Source of the DNA: CAZOGW01 sp964579415
GTDB lineage: Bacteria > Actinomycetota > Acidimicrobiia > Spongiisociales > UBA5794
Direction of reading: 5' to 3'
Length of the DNA stretch: 28,949 bases
Assembly (NCBI GenBank): GCA_964579415.1
Contig: CAZOGW010000027.1
Coordinates: forward strand, 1-28,949
Below, piece by piece: positions 9,832 through 17,710 of this stretch. Position numbers and translations under genes: made by a program. The notes beneath the pieces are model-generated. The model was not told where the DNA came from, ran no database searches, and was given only the letters and a program-made list of their open reading frames with translations. Numbering within the stretch: position 1 is the stretch's first letter; the number at the start of each line of letters is the position of its first letter.

Positions 9832-10767
9832 ATGACGGAGCAGGAACGGTTCGAGGCGATCATCGCCGCCGACGACAAGATCGAGCCCACCGACTGGATG
9901 CCGGAGGAGTACCGCAAGACGCTCATCCGCCAGATCGCGCAGCATGCGCACTCCGAGATCATCGGGATGCAGCCCGAGGGCAACTGGATCACCCGGGCGC
10001 CGTCGCTGAAGCGCAAAGCGATCCTCATGGCCAAGGTCCAGGACGAAGCGGGACACGGGCTCTACCTGTACTCGGCGGCAGAGACGCTCGGCGTGGGCCG
10101 CGACGAGCTGCAACGCCTGCTCCACACCGGCCGCCACAAGTACTCGTCGATCTTCAACTACCCGACCCTCACCTGGGCTGACATGGGCACCATCGGATGG
10201 CTGGTCGACGGAGCCGCCATCACCAACCAGGTGGCGCTGACCCGCACCTCCTACGGGCCCTACGCCCGGGCCATGGTGCGCATCTGCAAGGAGGAGTCGT
10301 TCCACCAGCGCCAGGGCTACGAGATCATGCTCACCCTGTGCCGCGGCACCGCGGTGCAAAAGGCGATGGCCCAGGACGCGCTCAACCGGTGGTGGTGGCC
10401 GTCGCTGATGATGTTCGGGCCCAACGATGGCGACTCCCCGCACACCCGGCAGTCGGTGGCGTGGAAGATCAAGCGGGTCACCAACGACGAGCTGCGCCAG
10501 CAGTTCGTCGACATGACCGTCAAGCAGGCCGACTTCCTCGGGCTCACCATCCCCGATCCCGCCCTGCGCTGGAACGAGGAGCGGGGCCACTACGACTTCG
10601 GCGCCATCGACTGGGACGAGTTCTGGCAGGTGGTCAAGGGCGACGGACCGATGAACCGGGAACGCATCGAGCACAAGGTCGCCGCCTGGGAGGACGGCGC
10701 CTGGGTACGAGAGGCGGCGGTGGCGCATGCCGCCAAACGTCGAGAGCGGGACCGGAGGATCGCATGA
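9832..10767 (+). CDS. paaA: 1,2-phenylacetyl-CoA epoxidase subunit PaaA
   Basis: This 311-residue catalytic subunit of the di-iron monooxygenase epoxidises the aromatic ring of phenylacetyl-CoA, the first ring-attacking step of aerobic phenylacetate degradation. Two ExxH iron-ligand motifs are visible, EAGH in VQDEAGHGLY and ESFH in CKEESFHQRQGYE, along with the typical MTEQERFEAIIAADDKIEP start and NRWWWPSLMMFGPND segment. The length is normal. ATG 9832 is preceded by GAGGAAGG at 9819-9826; the nine extra codons upstream are not family-like. It is the first gene of an operon with paaB, overlapping it by ATGA. It is probably controlled by the operator just upstream. Confidence 0.97.
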   Translation: MTEQERFEAIIAADDKIEPTDWMPEEYRKTLIRQIAQHAHSEIIGMQPEGNWITRAPSLKRKAILMAKVQDEAGHGLYLYSAAETLGVGRDELQRLLHTGRHKYSSIFNYPTLTWADMGTIGWLVDGAAITNQVALTRTSYGPYARAMVRICKEESFHQRQGYEIMLTLCRGTAVQKAMAQDALNRWWWPSLMMFGPNDGDSPHTRQSVAWKIKRVTNDELRQQFVDMTVKQADFLGLTIPDPALRWNEERGHYDFGAIDWDEFWQVVKGDGPMNRERIEHKVAAWEDGAWVREAAVAHAAKRRERDRRIA

Positions 10768-11102
10768 GCTACGACGTTCCCCTGGCGCCGGGTGAGAAGG
10801 TCGGCGACGTCGCCCGGAACCGCGACACCTGGCCGATGTGGGAGGTGTTCGTGCGCCAGCACCGCGGCCTCAACCACGTCCACGCCGGAAGCCTGCACGC
10901 CCCCGATGCCGAGACGGCGTTGCAGAACGCCCGCGACGTCTACACCCGCCGCAACGAGGGTGTCTCGGTGTGGGTGGTCCTGTCGGCGGGGATCGTCGCC
11001 TCCGACCCCGACGACGCCGACGCCATGTTCGAGCCCTTCGAGTCGCAGCCGTACCGGCACGCCACCTTCTACGAGATCCCCGAAGAAGTGGGACACATGT
11101 GA
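10764..11102 (+). CDS. paaB: 1,2-phenylacetyl-CoA epoxidase subunit PaaB
   Basis: This small 112-residue structural subunit of the PaaABCE epoxidase bridges the catalytic dimers in known complexes. Recognisable features are WPMWEVFVRQHRGLNHVH, HAPDAETALQNARDVYTRRNE split across two helices, and the C-terminal FEPFESQPYRHATFYEIP. The ATG overlaps the paaA stop (ATGA at 10764-10767), and its own TGA is overlapped by the paaC GTG start. The N-terminus is about 15 residues longer than the minimal family core. No iron ligands are expected in this subunit. Confidence 0.95.
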   Translation: MSYDVPLAPGEKVGDVARNRDTWPMWEVFVRQHRGLNHVHAGSLHAPDAETALQNARDVYTRRNEGVSVWVVLSAGIVASDPDDADAMFEPFESQPYRHATFYEIPEEVGHM

Positions 11103-11902
11103 GCGACGCCCCCGTGACATCCGGCCCGCCACAGGGGGCGTCGCTCGCCGCCGAGCCCGGCACCTTCGCATACGTGCTGCGCCACGGCGACGACAACCTG
11201 ATCCTGGCTCAGCGCCTGGCGCAATGGATCTCCCGGGCGCCCGAGTTGGAACAGGACATCGCCCTGGCCAACATCGCCATCGACCATCTCGGCCAGGCGC
11301 GGGCGCTGCTCACCCACGCCGGGGAGGTGGAAGGGCGGGGTCGCCGCGAGGACGACCTGGCGATGCACCGCACCGAGCGGGAGTTCACCAACCTGCTGCT
11401 GGTGGAGCTACCCAACGGGGACTTCGCCCACACCATCGCCCGGCAGCTCTTCGTCGACGCCTACCAGGTGCCGATGTGGCGGGAGCTGCAGGCCTCGACC
11501 GACGCCGTCCTCGCCGGCATCGCCGCCAAAGCGGCGAAGGAGGCTCGCTACCACCTGCGCCACTCCTCCACCTGGGTGGTCCGTCTCGGCGACGGCACCG
11601 AGGAGAGCCACCGTCGCATGCAGACCGCCGTCGACGCCCTGTGGCGCTACACCGGGGAGATGTTCCTCGCCGACGCCGTCGACCTCGCCATGGCGGACCG
11701 CGGCGTGGGGATCGACCCGTCCCCGCTGGCGGCGGAGTGGGAGGCCACCGTCGAGGCAGTACTCGCCGAGGCGACACTGTCACCACCCGACGACCCCTAC
11801 CAGCGCAGCGGCGGTAGGGCCGGGTTCCACACCGAGCACCTGGGTCACCTGCTCGGCGAGTTGCAGTGGATGGCGCGCACCTACCCGGGAATGGCATGGT
11901 GA
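11099..11902 (+). CDS. paaC: 1,2-phenylacetyl-CoA epoxidase subunit PaaC
   Basis: This 267-residue ferritin-like subunit pairs with PaaA and supports its fold without being catalytic in the known family. Typical segments are YVLRHGDDNLILAQRLAQW, the ANIAIDHLGQARALL helix, REFTNLLLVELPNGDFA and AKEARYHLRHSSTWVVRLGDG. The GTG start at 11099 overlaps the paaB stop (GTGA); earlier in-frame codons lie inside paaB and encode nothing family-like. A proline- and glycine-rich stretch of about 20 residues precedes the conserved core. The stop is overlapped by paaD. Confidence 0.95.
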   Translation: MSDAPVTSGPPQGASLAAEPGTFAYVLRHGDDNLILAQRLAQWISRAPELEQDIALANIAIDHLGQARALLTHAGEVEGRGRREDDLAMHRTEREFTNLLLVELPNGDFAHTIARQLFVDAYQVPMWRELQASTDAVLAGIAAKAAKEARYHLRHSSTWVVRLGDGTEESHRRMQTAVDALWRYTGEMFLADAVDLAMADRGVGIDPSPLAAEWEATVEAVLAEATLSPPDDPYQRSGGRAGFHTEHLGHLLGELQWMARTYPGMAW

Positions 11903-12381
11903 GGACGGCAGTGCACAGCCGCCAGGATGTCTGGGACGTGGTGGCAACCGTGGTGGACCCGGAGATTCCGGTGCTCACCATCGCCGACCTCGGCATCCTG
12001 CGCGATGTCACCGTTTCCGGCGACGGATCGGTCACCGTCACCATCACCCCCACCTACTCCGGCTGCCCGGCGATGGACACCATCCGCGAAGACGTGACCG
12101 CAGCGCTTGAAGGTGCGGGTATCCACGACGCCGAGGTGTCCACGGTCTACTCCCCGGCCTGGACCACCGACTGGATGAGCGAGGAGGGCCGCCACAAGCT
12201 GGCCGGCTTCGGGATCGCCCCGCCGGCTCCGGTGGCCGAGGCGGGAGCGGCGCCGGTGCTGTGCCCCCGCTGCGCCTCCGGGCACACCCGCACCGTCAGC
12301 GAGTTCGGCTCGACGGCGTGCAAGGCGCTGATGGTGTGCCAGGGATGCGCCGAGCCGTTCGACCTGTTCAAGGCGCTGTGA
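11896..12381 (+). CDS. paaD: Phenylacetate degradation protein PaaD (MIP18/DUF59 type)
   Basis: This 161-residue protein belongs to the PaaD branch of the MIP18 (DUF59) family, thought to help mature the iron or iron-sulfur centres of the epoxidase. The N-terminal domain has DPEIPVLTIADLGI and the reactive-cysteine loop TPTYSGCPAMD. The C-terminal part is a zinc-ribbon-like element with CPRC and CQGC pairs plus STACKALMVC, ending in EPFDLFKAL. ATG 11896 overlaps the paaC end by seven bases; the GTG at 11899 (GTGA) is an equally placed alternative that shortens it by one residue. It lies between paaC and paaE as in known operons. Confidence 0.93.
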   Translation: MVRTAVHSRQDVWDVVATVVDPEIPVLTIADLGILRDVTVSGDGSVTVTITPTYSGCPAMDTIREDVTAALEGAGIHDAEVSTVYSPAWTTDWMSEEGRHKLAGFGIAPPAPVAEAGAAPVLCPRCASGHTRTVSEFGSTACKALMVCQGCAEPFDLFKAL

Positions 12382-12386
12382 CCGCG

Positions 12387-13472
12387 ATGAGCGGGACGGC
12401 ATCGGGGGTCGTGTTCCATCCGCTGCGGGTCGCCGAGGTGCGGCCCGAGACCGACGACGCGGTGTCGGTGACGTTCGACGTCCCCGCCGACCTGGCCGAC
12501 ACGTATCGCTACCTGCCCGGACAGCACGTCACCTTGAAGGCCGACATCGACGGCGAGGATGTGCGCCGCTCCTACTCGATCTGCGCCAACGCCAACACCG
12601 GGATGCTGCGGGTGGGGATCAAGCGGCTCCACGGCGGTGCCTTCTCCACCTGGGCCACCACCCGCCTCGCCCCCGGCGACGTCGTCGAGGTGATGCCCCC
12701 GGTGGGCGAGTTCACCGTCAGCCCCGATCCGGCGGTAGCCCGCCACTGCGCCGCCATCGTCGCCGGCAGTGGCATCACCCCGGTGCTGTCGCACGTGTCG
12801 ACGGTGCTGGAGACCGAGCCGCACAGCCGCTACACGTTGGTCTACGGCAACCGGGCAGCGGGAACGGTGATGTTCCTCGAGGAGTTGGAGGGCCTCAAGG
12901 ACCGTTACCCGGACCGCTTCCAGCTGGTCCATGTCCTCAGCCGCGAGGGCGGGTCGGTTCCGCTGTTCACCGGCAGGCTGGACGCCGGGAAGGTCACCAC
13001 CCTTCTCGACAGGGTGGTCGACGCCGCCAGCGTCGACGACTGGTACCTGTGCGGGCCCTTCGAGCTGGTGGAGGCGGCGCGGGACGTCATCGCCGGGCGG
13101 GGCGTCGACCCGACCCGCATCCACGACGAGCTGTTCTTCGCCGGCCCCATCGACCCCACGCTGCTGCCGCCCACCCCCGAGGACGAGGTGGGGACCGTGG
13201 CGTTGACGTTCAACCTGGAGGGGCGGACGACGGCGACCCGGATGCGGCCCGAGACCACCGTCCTCGATGCTGCCCTGGCGGTGCGGCGGGAGCTGCCCTA
13301 CTCGTGCAAGGGCGGTATGTGCGCATCGTGCAAGGCGCTGGTCGTCACCGGCGAGGTGCGGATGGACAAGAACTACGCCCTGGTGGACGCCGACCTGGCC
13401 GCCGGCTTCGTGCTCACCTGCCAGGCGCACCCGGTCACGCCGGAGCTCGTCGTGGACTTCGATCGCCGATGA
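12387..13472 (+). CDS. paaE: 1,2-phenylacetyl-CoA epoxidase reductase subunit PaaE
   Basis: This 361-residue reductase passes electrons from NAD(P)H to the PaaA di-iron centre. The domain order is an FAD-binding barrel (RSYSICAN), a nucleotide-binding domain (GSGITPVLSH, YGNRAAGTVMF, WYLCGPFELV) and a C-terminal plant-type ferredoxin with CKGGMCASC followed by CQAHP for [2Fe-2S]. This is the full PaaE architecture. ATG 12387 is taken as the start; an in-frame GTG at 12378 overlaps the paaD stop as GTGA, a pattern used elsewhere in this operon, and would add three residues. The stop overlaps the regulator gene start (ATGA). Confidence 0.95.
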   Translation: MSGTASGVVFHPLRVAEVRPETDDAVSVTFDVPADLADTYRYLPGQHVTLKADIDGEDVRRSYSICANANTGMLRVGIKRLHGGAFSTWATTRLAPGDVVEVMPPVGEFTVSPDPAVARHCAAIVAGSGITPVLSHVSTVLETEPHSRYTLVYGNRAAGTVMFLEELEGLKDRYPDRFQLVHVLSREGGSVPLFTGRLDAGKVTTLLDRVVDAASVDDWYLCGPFELVEAARDVIAGRGVDPTRIHDELFFAGPIDPTLLPPTPEDEVGTVALTFNLEGRTTATRMRPETTVLDAALAVRRELPYSCKGGMCASCKALVVTGEVRMDKNYALVDADLAAGFVLTCQAHPVTPELVVDFDRR

Positions 13473-14038
13473 CCCGCAACAGCCGCGGCGATGTGATCCG
13501 CGCCGCCGGCAGGCTCTTCGCCGAGAAGGGCTACCACGGGACCTCGATGCGCGACCTGGGCGAGGAGCTGGGCCTGCGCAAGGGATCGCTGTACGCCCAC
13601 ATCGCCTCCAAGCAGGAGCTGCTGGTGGAGGTGGTGGAGCGGGGAGCCTCCCTGTTCCAGGCCTCCGCCGACACCGCGGCGGCGGTCGACGGAGGTGCCG
13701 TCGACCGGTTGCGGGCGTTCGTCGCCGGGCATGTCGACGTCGTGCTGGACAATGTGGACGAGGCCCGCACCTTCCTCAACGAGGCGCGCTCCCTCGAACC
13801 CGAGTACCGCGCCCGCATCGTCACCGCCCGCGACCGCTACGAGGTGGTGCTGCGGGGCATCCTCGCCGCCGGCGTGGAGGACGGCACCCTCTCCCCCACC
13901 ACCGACCCCAAGTTGTCCGGCATCTTCGTGCTGTCCGTCCTCAACGCCGTCGACCTCTGGTTCCACGAGCCCGGCCCGCTCGACCGCTCTCAGCTCGTCG
14001 AATCCATCCTCACCTACGCCCTCGACGGCGTGCGCTGA
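13469..14038 (+). CDS. paaR: TetR-family regulator, probable PaaR repressor of the paa operon
   Basis: This 189-residue TetR-family protein has an N-terminal helix-turn-helix (VIRAAGRLFAEKGYHGTSM, then LGEELGLRKGSLYAHIASK) and a C-terminal ligand-binding helical domain. The ATG overlaps the paaE stop, so the regulator is made from the operon it probably controls. The expected ligand is phenylacetyl-CoA, as for PaaR-type TetR regulators elsewhere, and the expected site is the AACGATCGTT palindrome before paaA. The gene symbol rests on context and family; the ligand is inference. Immediately after the stop comes the 61-bp repeat array. Confidence 0.85.
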   Translation: MTRNSRGDVIRAAGRLFAEKGYHGTSMRDLGEELGLRKGSLYAHIASKQELLVEVVERGASLFQASADTAAAVDGGAVDRLRAFVAGHVDVVLDNVDEARTFLNEARSLEPEYRARIVTARDRYEVVLRGILAAGVEDGTLSPTTDPKLSGIFVLSVLNAVDLWFHEPGPLDRSQLVESILTYALDGVR

Positions 14039-14048
14039 CCAAATCCGG

Positions 14049-14392
14049 AACCCAGGGTTCCCGACGCCGCTCAGCGTCCTCTACNNNNNNNNNNNNNNNN
14101 NNNNNNNNNNNNNNNNNNNNNNNNNNNNNNNNNNNNNNNNNNNNNNNNNNNNNNNNNNNNNNNNNNNNNNNNNNNNNNNNNNNNGGCCCAGACTTCGCAC
14201 AAGCTCCCCAACCCAGGGTTCCCGACGCCGCTCAGCGTCCTCTACGGCCCAGACTTCGCACAAGCTCCCCAACCCAGGGTTCCCGACGCCGCTCAGCGTC
14301 GTCCACAGCCCAAACTTCGAACGGCATCATGAACCCTGGGTTCGCCGGCCGCATAGCCGCAGGACATGGGCAAACTTGGCGCATGCCACTCC
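14049..14392 (+). repeat. 61-bp tandem repeat array interrupted by the assembly gap
   Basis: Copies begin at 14049, 14210, 14271 and 14332; the last three are spaced exactly 61 bases. The copy at 14271 diverges in its second half and the one at 14332 is degenerate. Each unit opens with the palindrome AACCCAGGGTT (AACCCTGGGTT in the last copy) and continues with a GACGC...GCGTC inverted repeat, so each can form two small hairpins. Sixty-one is not a multiple of three, so the array is not a coding repeat. The gap falls inside the array, so the true copy number is unknown. Confidence 0.9.
14085..14184. other. 100-N assembly gap
   Basis: Exactly 100 N, the conventional placeholder for a gap of unknown size. 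Both flanks are copies of the 61-bp repeat, so short-read collapse of the array is the likely cause. Confidence 0.98.
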
Positions 14393-14763
14393 CGAAGACC
14401 CTCGCCCGGTTCAACAAGTACGCAACCAACCGCATCGCCCGGCCGGTGGCGGGCTGGGCGCCGCTGATGGGGGTGGTCCACCACACCGGACGGAAGTCCC
14501 ATCAGGCCTACCAGACCCCGGTGAACGTGTTCGTGGACGGCGACCGCTACGTGATCTCGCTCACCTACGGTCCCGACACCGACTGGGTGAAGAACGTGAC
14601 GGCGGCGGGCGGATGCCGCCTCACATACCGCGGCTCGACCGTCTACCTCACCGATCCGCAGCTGGTCCACCGCGAGGACGACCCCAAAGCGATCCCCGTC
14701 CCGGTGTCGCTCATCCTCGACGCCATCAAGGCCTCCGAGCTCCTGATCCTACGCCGCGCGTAG
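14383..14763 (+). CDS. Nitroreductase/deazaflavin-dependent oxidoreductase-like small protein
   Basis: This 126-residue protein resembles the F420-type nitroreductase family (Ddn-like, split beta-barrel), whose members use F420H2 or flavin to reduce quinones or nitro compounds. Visible segments are GWAPLMGVVHHTGRKSHQ, RTPVN-like YQTPVNVFVDGDRYVISLTYG, and DTDWVKNVTAAGGCRL, in the usual order. F420 itself is not proven here. ATG 14383 has only a weak upstream AGGA at 14361-14364. Notably, the start region is the degenerate last unit of the 61-bp repeat. The TAG stop lies inside a GTACTAV array. The neighbour leuD is convergent, with stops 16 bases apart. Confidence 0.85.
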   Translation: MPLPKTLARFNKYATNRIARPVAGWAPLMGVVHHTGRKSHQAYQTPVNVFVDGDRYVISLTYGPDTDWVKNVTAAGGCRLTYRGSTVYLTDPQLVHREDDPKAIPVPVSLILDAIKASELLILRRA

Positions 14764-14773
14764 TACCTAGTAC
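14760..14773 (-). repeat. GTACTAV heptamer array, locus 2
   Basis: Read on the minus strand this is GTACTAG then GTACTAC, beginning six bases after the leuD stop. A partial unit (ATAG) precedes it. The TAG stop of the convergent nitroreductase-like gene (14761-14763) lies within the second unit. It is the shortest of the five arrays, but its unit order matches the others. Confidence 0.75.
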
Positions 14774-14779
14774 CTATTG

Positions 14780-15379
14780 CTACAGCACCGGCTTGAAGCT
14801 GGGGCGGGACCGCTCGAACTGGTCGATATCCTCCGCGTGCTGCAAGGTGAGGGCAATGGTGTCGAGGCCGTTGAGCAGGCAGTGTTTGACGAAGGGGTCG
14901 ATCTCGAAGCTTGCCGAGAAGCCCTCGGCGGTGACTGTCTGCGCCTCCAGGTCGATGGTGACGGTGTTGTCCGGGTCGGCGGCGATATCGGTGAGCCGGG
15001 CCACCTCCTCGTCGCCGAGGACGACGGGGAGCAGGCCGATCTTGTGGCAGTTGTTGCGGAAGATGTCGGCGAACGACGGGGCGACGATGGCGCGGAAGCC
15101 CCAGTCCTCCAGCGACCAGGGGGCATGCTCGCGTGACGAGCCCGATCCGAAGTTGGGTCCGGAGACGAGCACCACGGAATCCCGGTACTCGGGACGGTTC
15201 GTGACGAACCCGGGCACCGGCTCGCCCTCGGTGTCGACGGCCCAGTCGTAGAAGAGGAACGGCCCGAACCCGGTGCGTTCCACCCGCTTGAGAAACTGCT
15301 TGGGGATGATGGCGTCGGTGTCGACGTTGGCCCGCGGCAGCGGCGCCGCCCTGCCGGAGATCACCCGTATCGGGTTCAC
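14780..15379 (-). CDS. leuD: 3-isopropylmalate dehydratase small subunit
   Basis: This 199-residue small subunit joins LeuC to form isopropylmalate isomerase, the second step of leucine synthesis (2-isopropylmalate to 3-isopropylmalate). Family motifs are ANVDTDAIIPKQFLKRV, GPNFGSGSSREHAPW and FADIFRNNCHKIGLLP. The GTG start at 15379 overlaps the leuC stop as GTGA; the longer open frame upstream lies inside leuC and is not LeuD-like. The length is normal for the family. The gene ends 16 bases from a convergent gene, with a heptamer array between. Confidence 0.97.
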   Translation of the reverse strand: MNPIRVISGRAAPLPRANVDTDAIIPKQFLKRVERTGFGPFLFYDWAVDTEGEPVPGFVTNRPEYRDSVVLVSGPNFGSGSSREHAPWSLEDWGFRAIVAPSFADIFRNNCHKIGLLPVVLGDEEVARLTDIAADPDNTVTIDLEAQTVTAEGFSASFEIDPFVKHCLLNGLDTIALTLQHAEDIDQFERSRPSFKPVL

Positions 15380-16782
15380 GACCAGCTCCTGATGTCGACG
15401 AAGCTGCCCTCGACGGCGGCGGCCACGGCCATCTGCGGCGACACCAGATGGGTGCGCCCGCCGCGACCCTGGCGACCCTCGAAGTTCCGGTTGGAGGTGG
15501 ATGCGCAACGCTCACCCGGTGAGAGGATGTCGGGGTTCATGCCCAGACACATCGAGCACCCGGCGTCACGCCACTCGAACCCGGCCTCCTTGAATACCAG
15601 ATCGAGACCTTCCTCCTCCGCCTGCAACTTCACCAGGCCCGATCCGGGCACCACCATGGCACTGACCGCGGGGTGGACCTTCTTGCCTTCGAGGAGGGCG
15701 GCGCCGATGCGCAGGTCCTCGATGCGCCCATTGGTGCAGGAGCCGAAGAACACCCGGTCGATCGGGATATCCACTATCGCCGTACCCGGCTCCAGATCCA
15801 TGTATTCCAGCGCGCGCTCGGCGGCGTCCCGGTCGAGCGGGTCGGCGAAGTCGTCGGGCGAAGGCACGGCGCCGGTCACCGGCACCACCTGGGCAGGGTT
15901 GGTTCCCCACGACACGAACGGCGCCAGCGCGGCGGCGTCGATGTCGACGTACCTGTCGAAGCGGGCGCCCTCGTCGGTGCGCAGACCGCGCCAGTACTCG
16001 ACCGCGTCGTCCCAGGCGCCTGCGGCGGGGGCGTGGTGACGCCCCTCCAGGTAGGCGAAGGTGGTGTCGTCGGGGGCGATCATCCCGGCGCGGGCGCCGC
16101 CCTCGATGGACATGTTGCAGATGGTCATACGGCCCTCCATGGAGAGGGCCTCGATGGCCGAGCCGCGGTACTCCACCACGTAGCCGACGCCGCCGTCGAC
16201 GCCGATGGTGCCGATGATCCCCAGGATGACGTCCTTGGCGGTGACCCCCAGCGGCAGGTCGCCGGCGACCGTGATCGCCATCGACTTCGGCTTGGACTGG
16301 GCCAGCGTCTGGGTGGCGAGGACGTGCTCCACCTCCGAGGTCCCGATACCGAATGCGAGCGCCCCGAAGGCGCCGTGGGTGGAGGTGTGCGAATCGCCGC
16401 AGACGATGGTCATGCCCGGCTGGGTGATGCCCTGCTCGGGGGCGATGACGTGGACGATGCCCTGGCGGGGGTCGTCGATCCCGAAGAGGGTGATGTCGTT
16501 GGCCTGGCAGTTGCGCACCAGGGTGTCGATCTGGATCTTCGAGAGCGGGTCGCGGATCCCCAGGCTGCGGCCCTCGGTGGGTACCCCGTGGTCGACAGTG
16601 GCCAGGGTGAGGTCGGGGCGGCGCACCCGGCGGCCCTGCAGCGCCAGTGACTCGAACGCCTGGGGGGAGGTGACCTCGTGGACCAGGTGGAGGTCGACGT
16701 AGAGGAGATCGGGCTCGTCCCCGCCGTGGCGGACCACGTGGTCGTCCCACACCTTCTCGAACAGGGTCCTCGGTTGCGTCAT
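15376..16782 (-). CDS. leuC: 3-isopropylmalate dehydratase large subunit
   Basis: This 468-residue aconitase-family subunit carries the [4Fe-4S] cluster of isopropylmalate isomerase in leucine synthesis. Cluster cysteines are visible in FGSCTNGRIEDL and GCSMCLGMNPD. Other family segments are CGDSHTSTHGAFGALAFG and the N-terminal MTQPRTLFEKVWDDHVV. ATG 16782 has GGAG with 7-base spacing (16790-16793 on the plus strand); the open frame further upstream is intergenic and not family-like. The gene is followed by leuD, with a 4-base overlap. The divergent promoter region of 112 bp contains GC-rich inverted repeats but no leucine-codon leader peptide that I can see. Confidence 0.97.
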   Translation of the reverse strand: MTQPRTLFEKVWDDHVVRHGGDEPDLLYVDLHLVHEVTSPQAFESLALQGRRVRRPDLTLATVDHGVPTEGRSLGIRDPLSKIQIDTLVRNCQANDITLFGIDDPRQGIVHVIAPEQGITQPGMTIVCGDSHTSTHGAFGALAFGIGTSEVEHVLATQTLAQSKPKSMAITVAGDLPLGVTAKDVILGIIGTIGVDGGVGYVVEYRGSAIEALSMEGRMTICNMSIEGGARAGMIAPDDTTFAYLEGRHHAPAAGAWDDAVEYWRGLRTDEGARFDRYVDIDAAALAPFVSWGTNPAQVVPVTGAVPSPDDFADPLDRDAAERALEYMDLEPGTAIVDIPIDRVFFGSCTNGRIEDLRIGAALLEGKKVHPAVSAMVVPGSGLVKLQAEEEGLDLVFKEAGFEWRDAGCSMCLGMNPDILSPGERCASTSNRNFEGRQGRGGRTHLVSPQMAVAAAVEGSFVDIRSWS

Positions 16783-16881
16783 CGATCGGCTCCAACGTAC
16801 GGAAGGGAAGGAATGGTAAACCTGATCGGAAGCCGAGCCTCCCGCCCGCCGGAACGGCTCGGGCGAGCCGCGGCCCACCGC

Positions 16882-16887
16882 TAGCCT
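16882..16887 (+). promoter_or_regulatory. Probable -10 box of a leaderless transcript
   Basis: TAGCCT ends seven bases before the ATG at 16895, and no Shine-Dalgarno sequence is present. This spacing would place transcription at the start codon itself, as in the leaderless mRNAs common in actinobacteria. The start point is inferred. Confidence 0.4.
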
Positions 16888-16894
16888 CCAGCCC

Positions 16895-17710
16895 ATGAGC
16901 ATCGCATCAGTCACCGCAGCCGCCGCCGCACCCGAGATCGACCGGCTCATGCTGGCTGTCCACAGCGGAGGGCCCCGGGAACACCGGGAACGCCTCCTCG
17001 CCGCGGCCCTGGCGGTGGGGGTGCCCGAGGCGGGGATGCTGCTCACCAACCTCCGGCCCTTCCTCCAGGCCGGGCCGGTCACCCGGGAGGTGGCACGGCT
17101 GCGGGTGCGCTACCGGGCACCCGAGGTGGTGGACGCCGGGCTCGACGAGCTGGCGGGCCTTGGGCTGCTCTCCGGGGATGGGGACACCGTGGCCGCCACC
17201 GACCAGGTCGCTCCCCTGCTCGACGCGCTCGGGGAGGTGTCGGCCGAGACGGCGCAAGCCCTGTGGGCAGGCCGCGACGAGACGGTGGCCCGGCTGGCCG
17301 ATGCTCTCACCGTTGTCGCCGGCGCCGTCCCCGACACCGGGTTCCCCCTCTTCGCCGCCTTCCGGATCCTGCCCGAGCCGCCCGGCCTGGCCGGCCTCAA
17401 CCACCGCGTCGTGATGGTGCGTTTCGCCCGCAGTGACGCCCACGCCGCCGCCTGGGCGGCGCACGGGCTGGAGGCCGCAGACATGCCGCCCTTCACCTCG
17501 ATGTGGAACGGCGACCCGGTCGGCCCGGAGGGACTGGAGAGGCTCGAGGAGCGCGGTCTGGTCGACGGTGACAACCTGACACCGGAGGCACGCGCCCTCC
17601 GGGACCGTATCGAAGCGGATACCAACGACATGCTGGCACCCGCTTTCGCCGCCCTCACCGACCCGCAGGGCTTCCTCGCCGACCTGCGCTCGCTGCCGCC
17701 TCTGCCGTGA
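16895..17710 (+). CDS. SCO6745-like protein of unknown function
   Basis: This 271-residue protein has a C-terminal half resembling the actinobacterial SCO6745-type family, which contains winged-helix-like parts: HRVVMVRFARSDAHAAAW, then GPEGLERLEERGLV and LTPEARALRDRIEADT. The N-terminal half is alanine- and leucine-rich helical sequence with a second winged-helix-like stretch (PEVVDAGLDELAGLGLL). No signal peptide or membrane segment is visible. The start ATG is supported by the likely leaderless -10 box. It overlaps the next gene by four bases and is divergent from leuC. Function is unknown; a DNA- or ligand-binding role is possible but not shown. Confidence 0.7.
   Translation: MSIASVTAAAAAPEIDRLMLAVHSGGPREHRERLLAAALAVGVPEAGMLLTNLRPFLQAGPVTREVARLRVRYRAPEVVDAGLDELAGLGLLSGDGDTVAATDQVAPLLDALGEVSAETAQALWAGRDETVARLADALTVVAGAVPDTGFPLFAAFRILPEPPGLAGLNHRVVMVRFARSDAHAAAWAAHGLEAADMPPFTSMWNGDPVGPEGLERLEERGLVDGDNLTPEARALRDRIEADTNDMLAPAFAALTDPQGFLADLRSLPPLP

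Noticed and set aside
14049..14392. The 61-bp array as a CRISPR
   Set aside because: Whole units are repeated, including the parts that would be spacers, and no cas genes are present apart from a distant RecB/Cas4-like domain.
14081..14486. Minus-strand frames crossing the 61-bp repeats as coding
   Set aside because: The 61-base period is not divisible by three, so the frame changes in every copy; the frames also depend on the N gap.
16783..16894. Leucine attenuator or T-box before leuC
   Set aside because: No run of leucine codons in a short leader and no T-box features; the region is only 112 bp and shared with a divergent gene.
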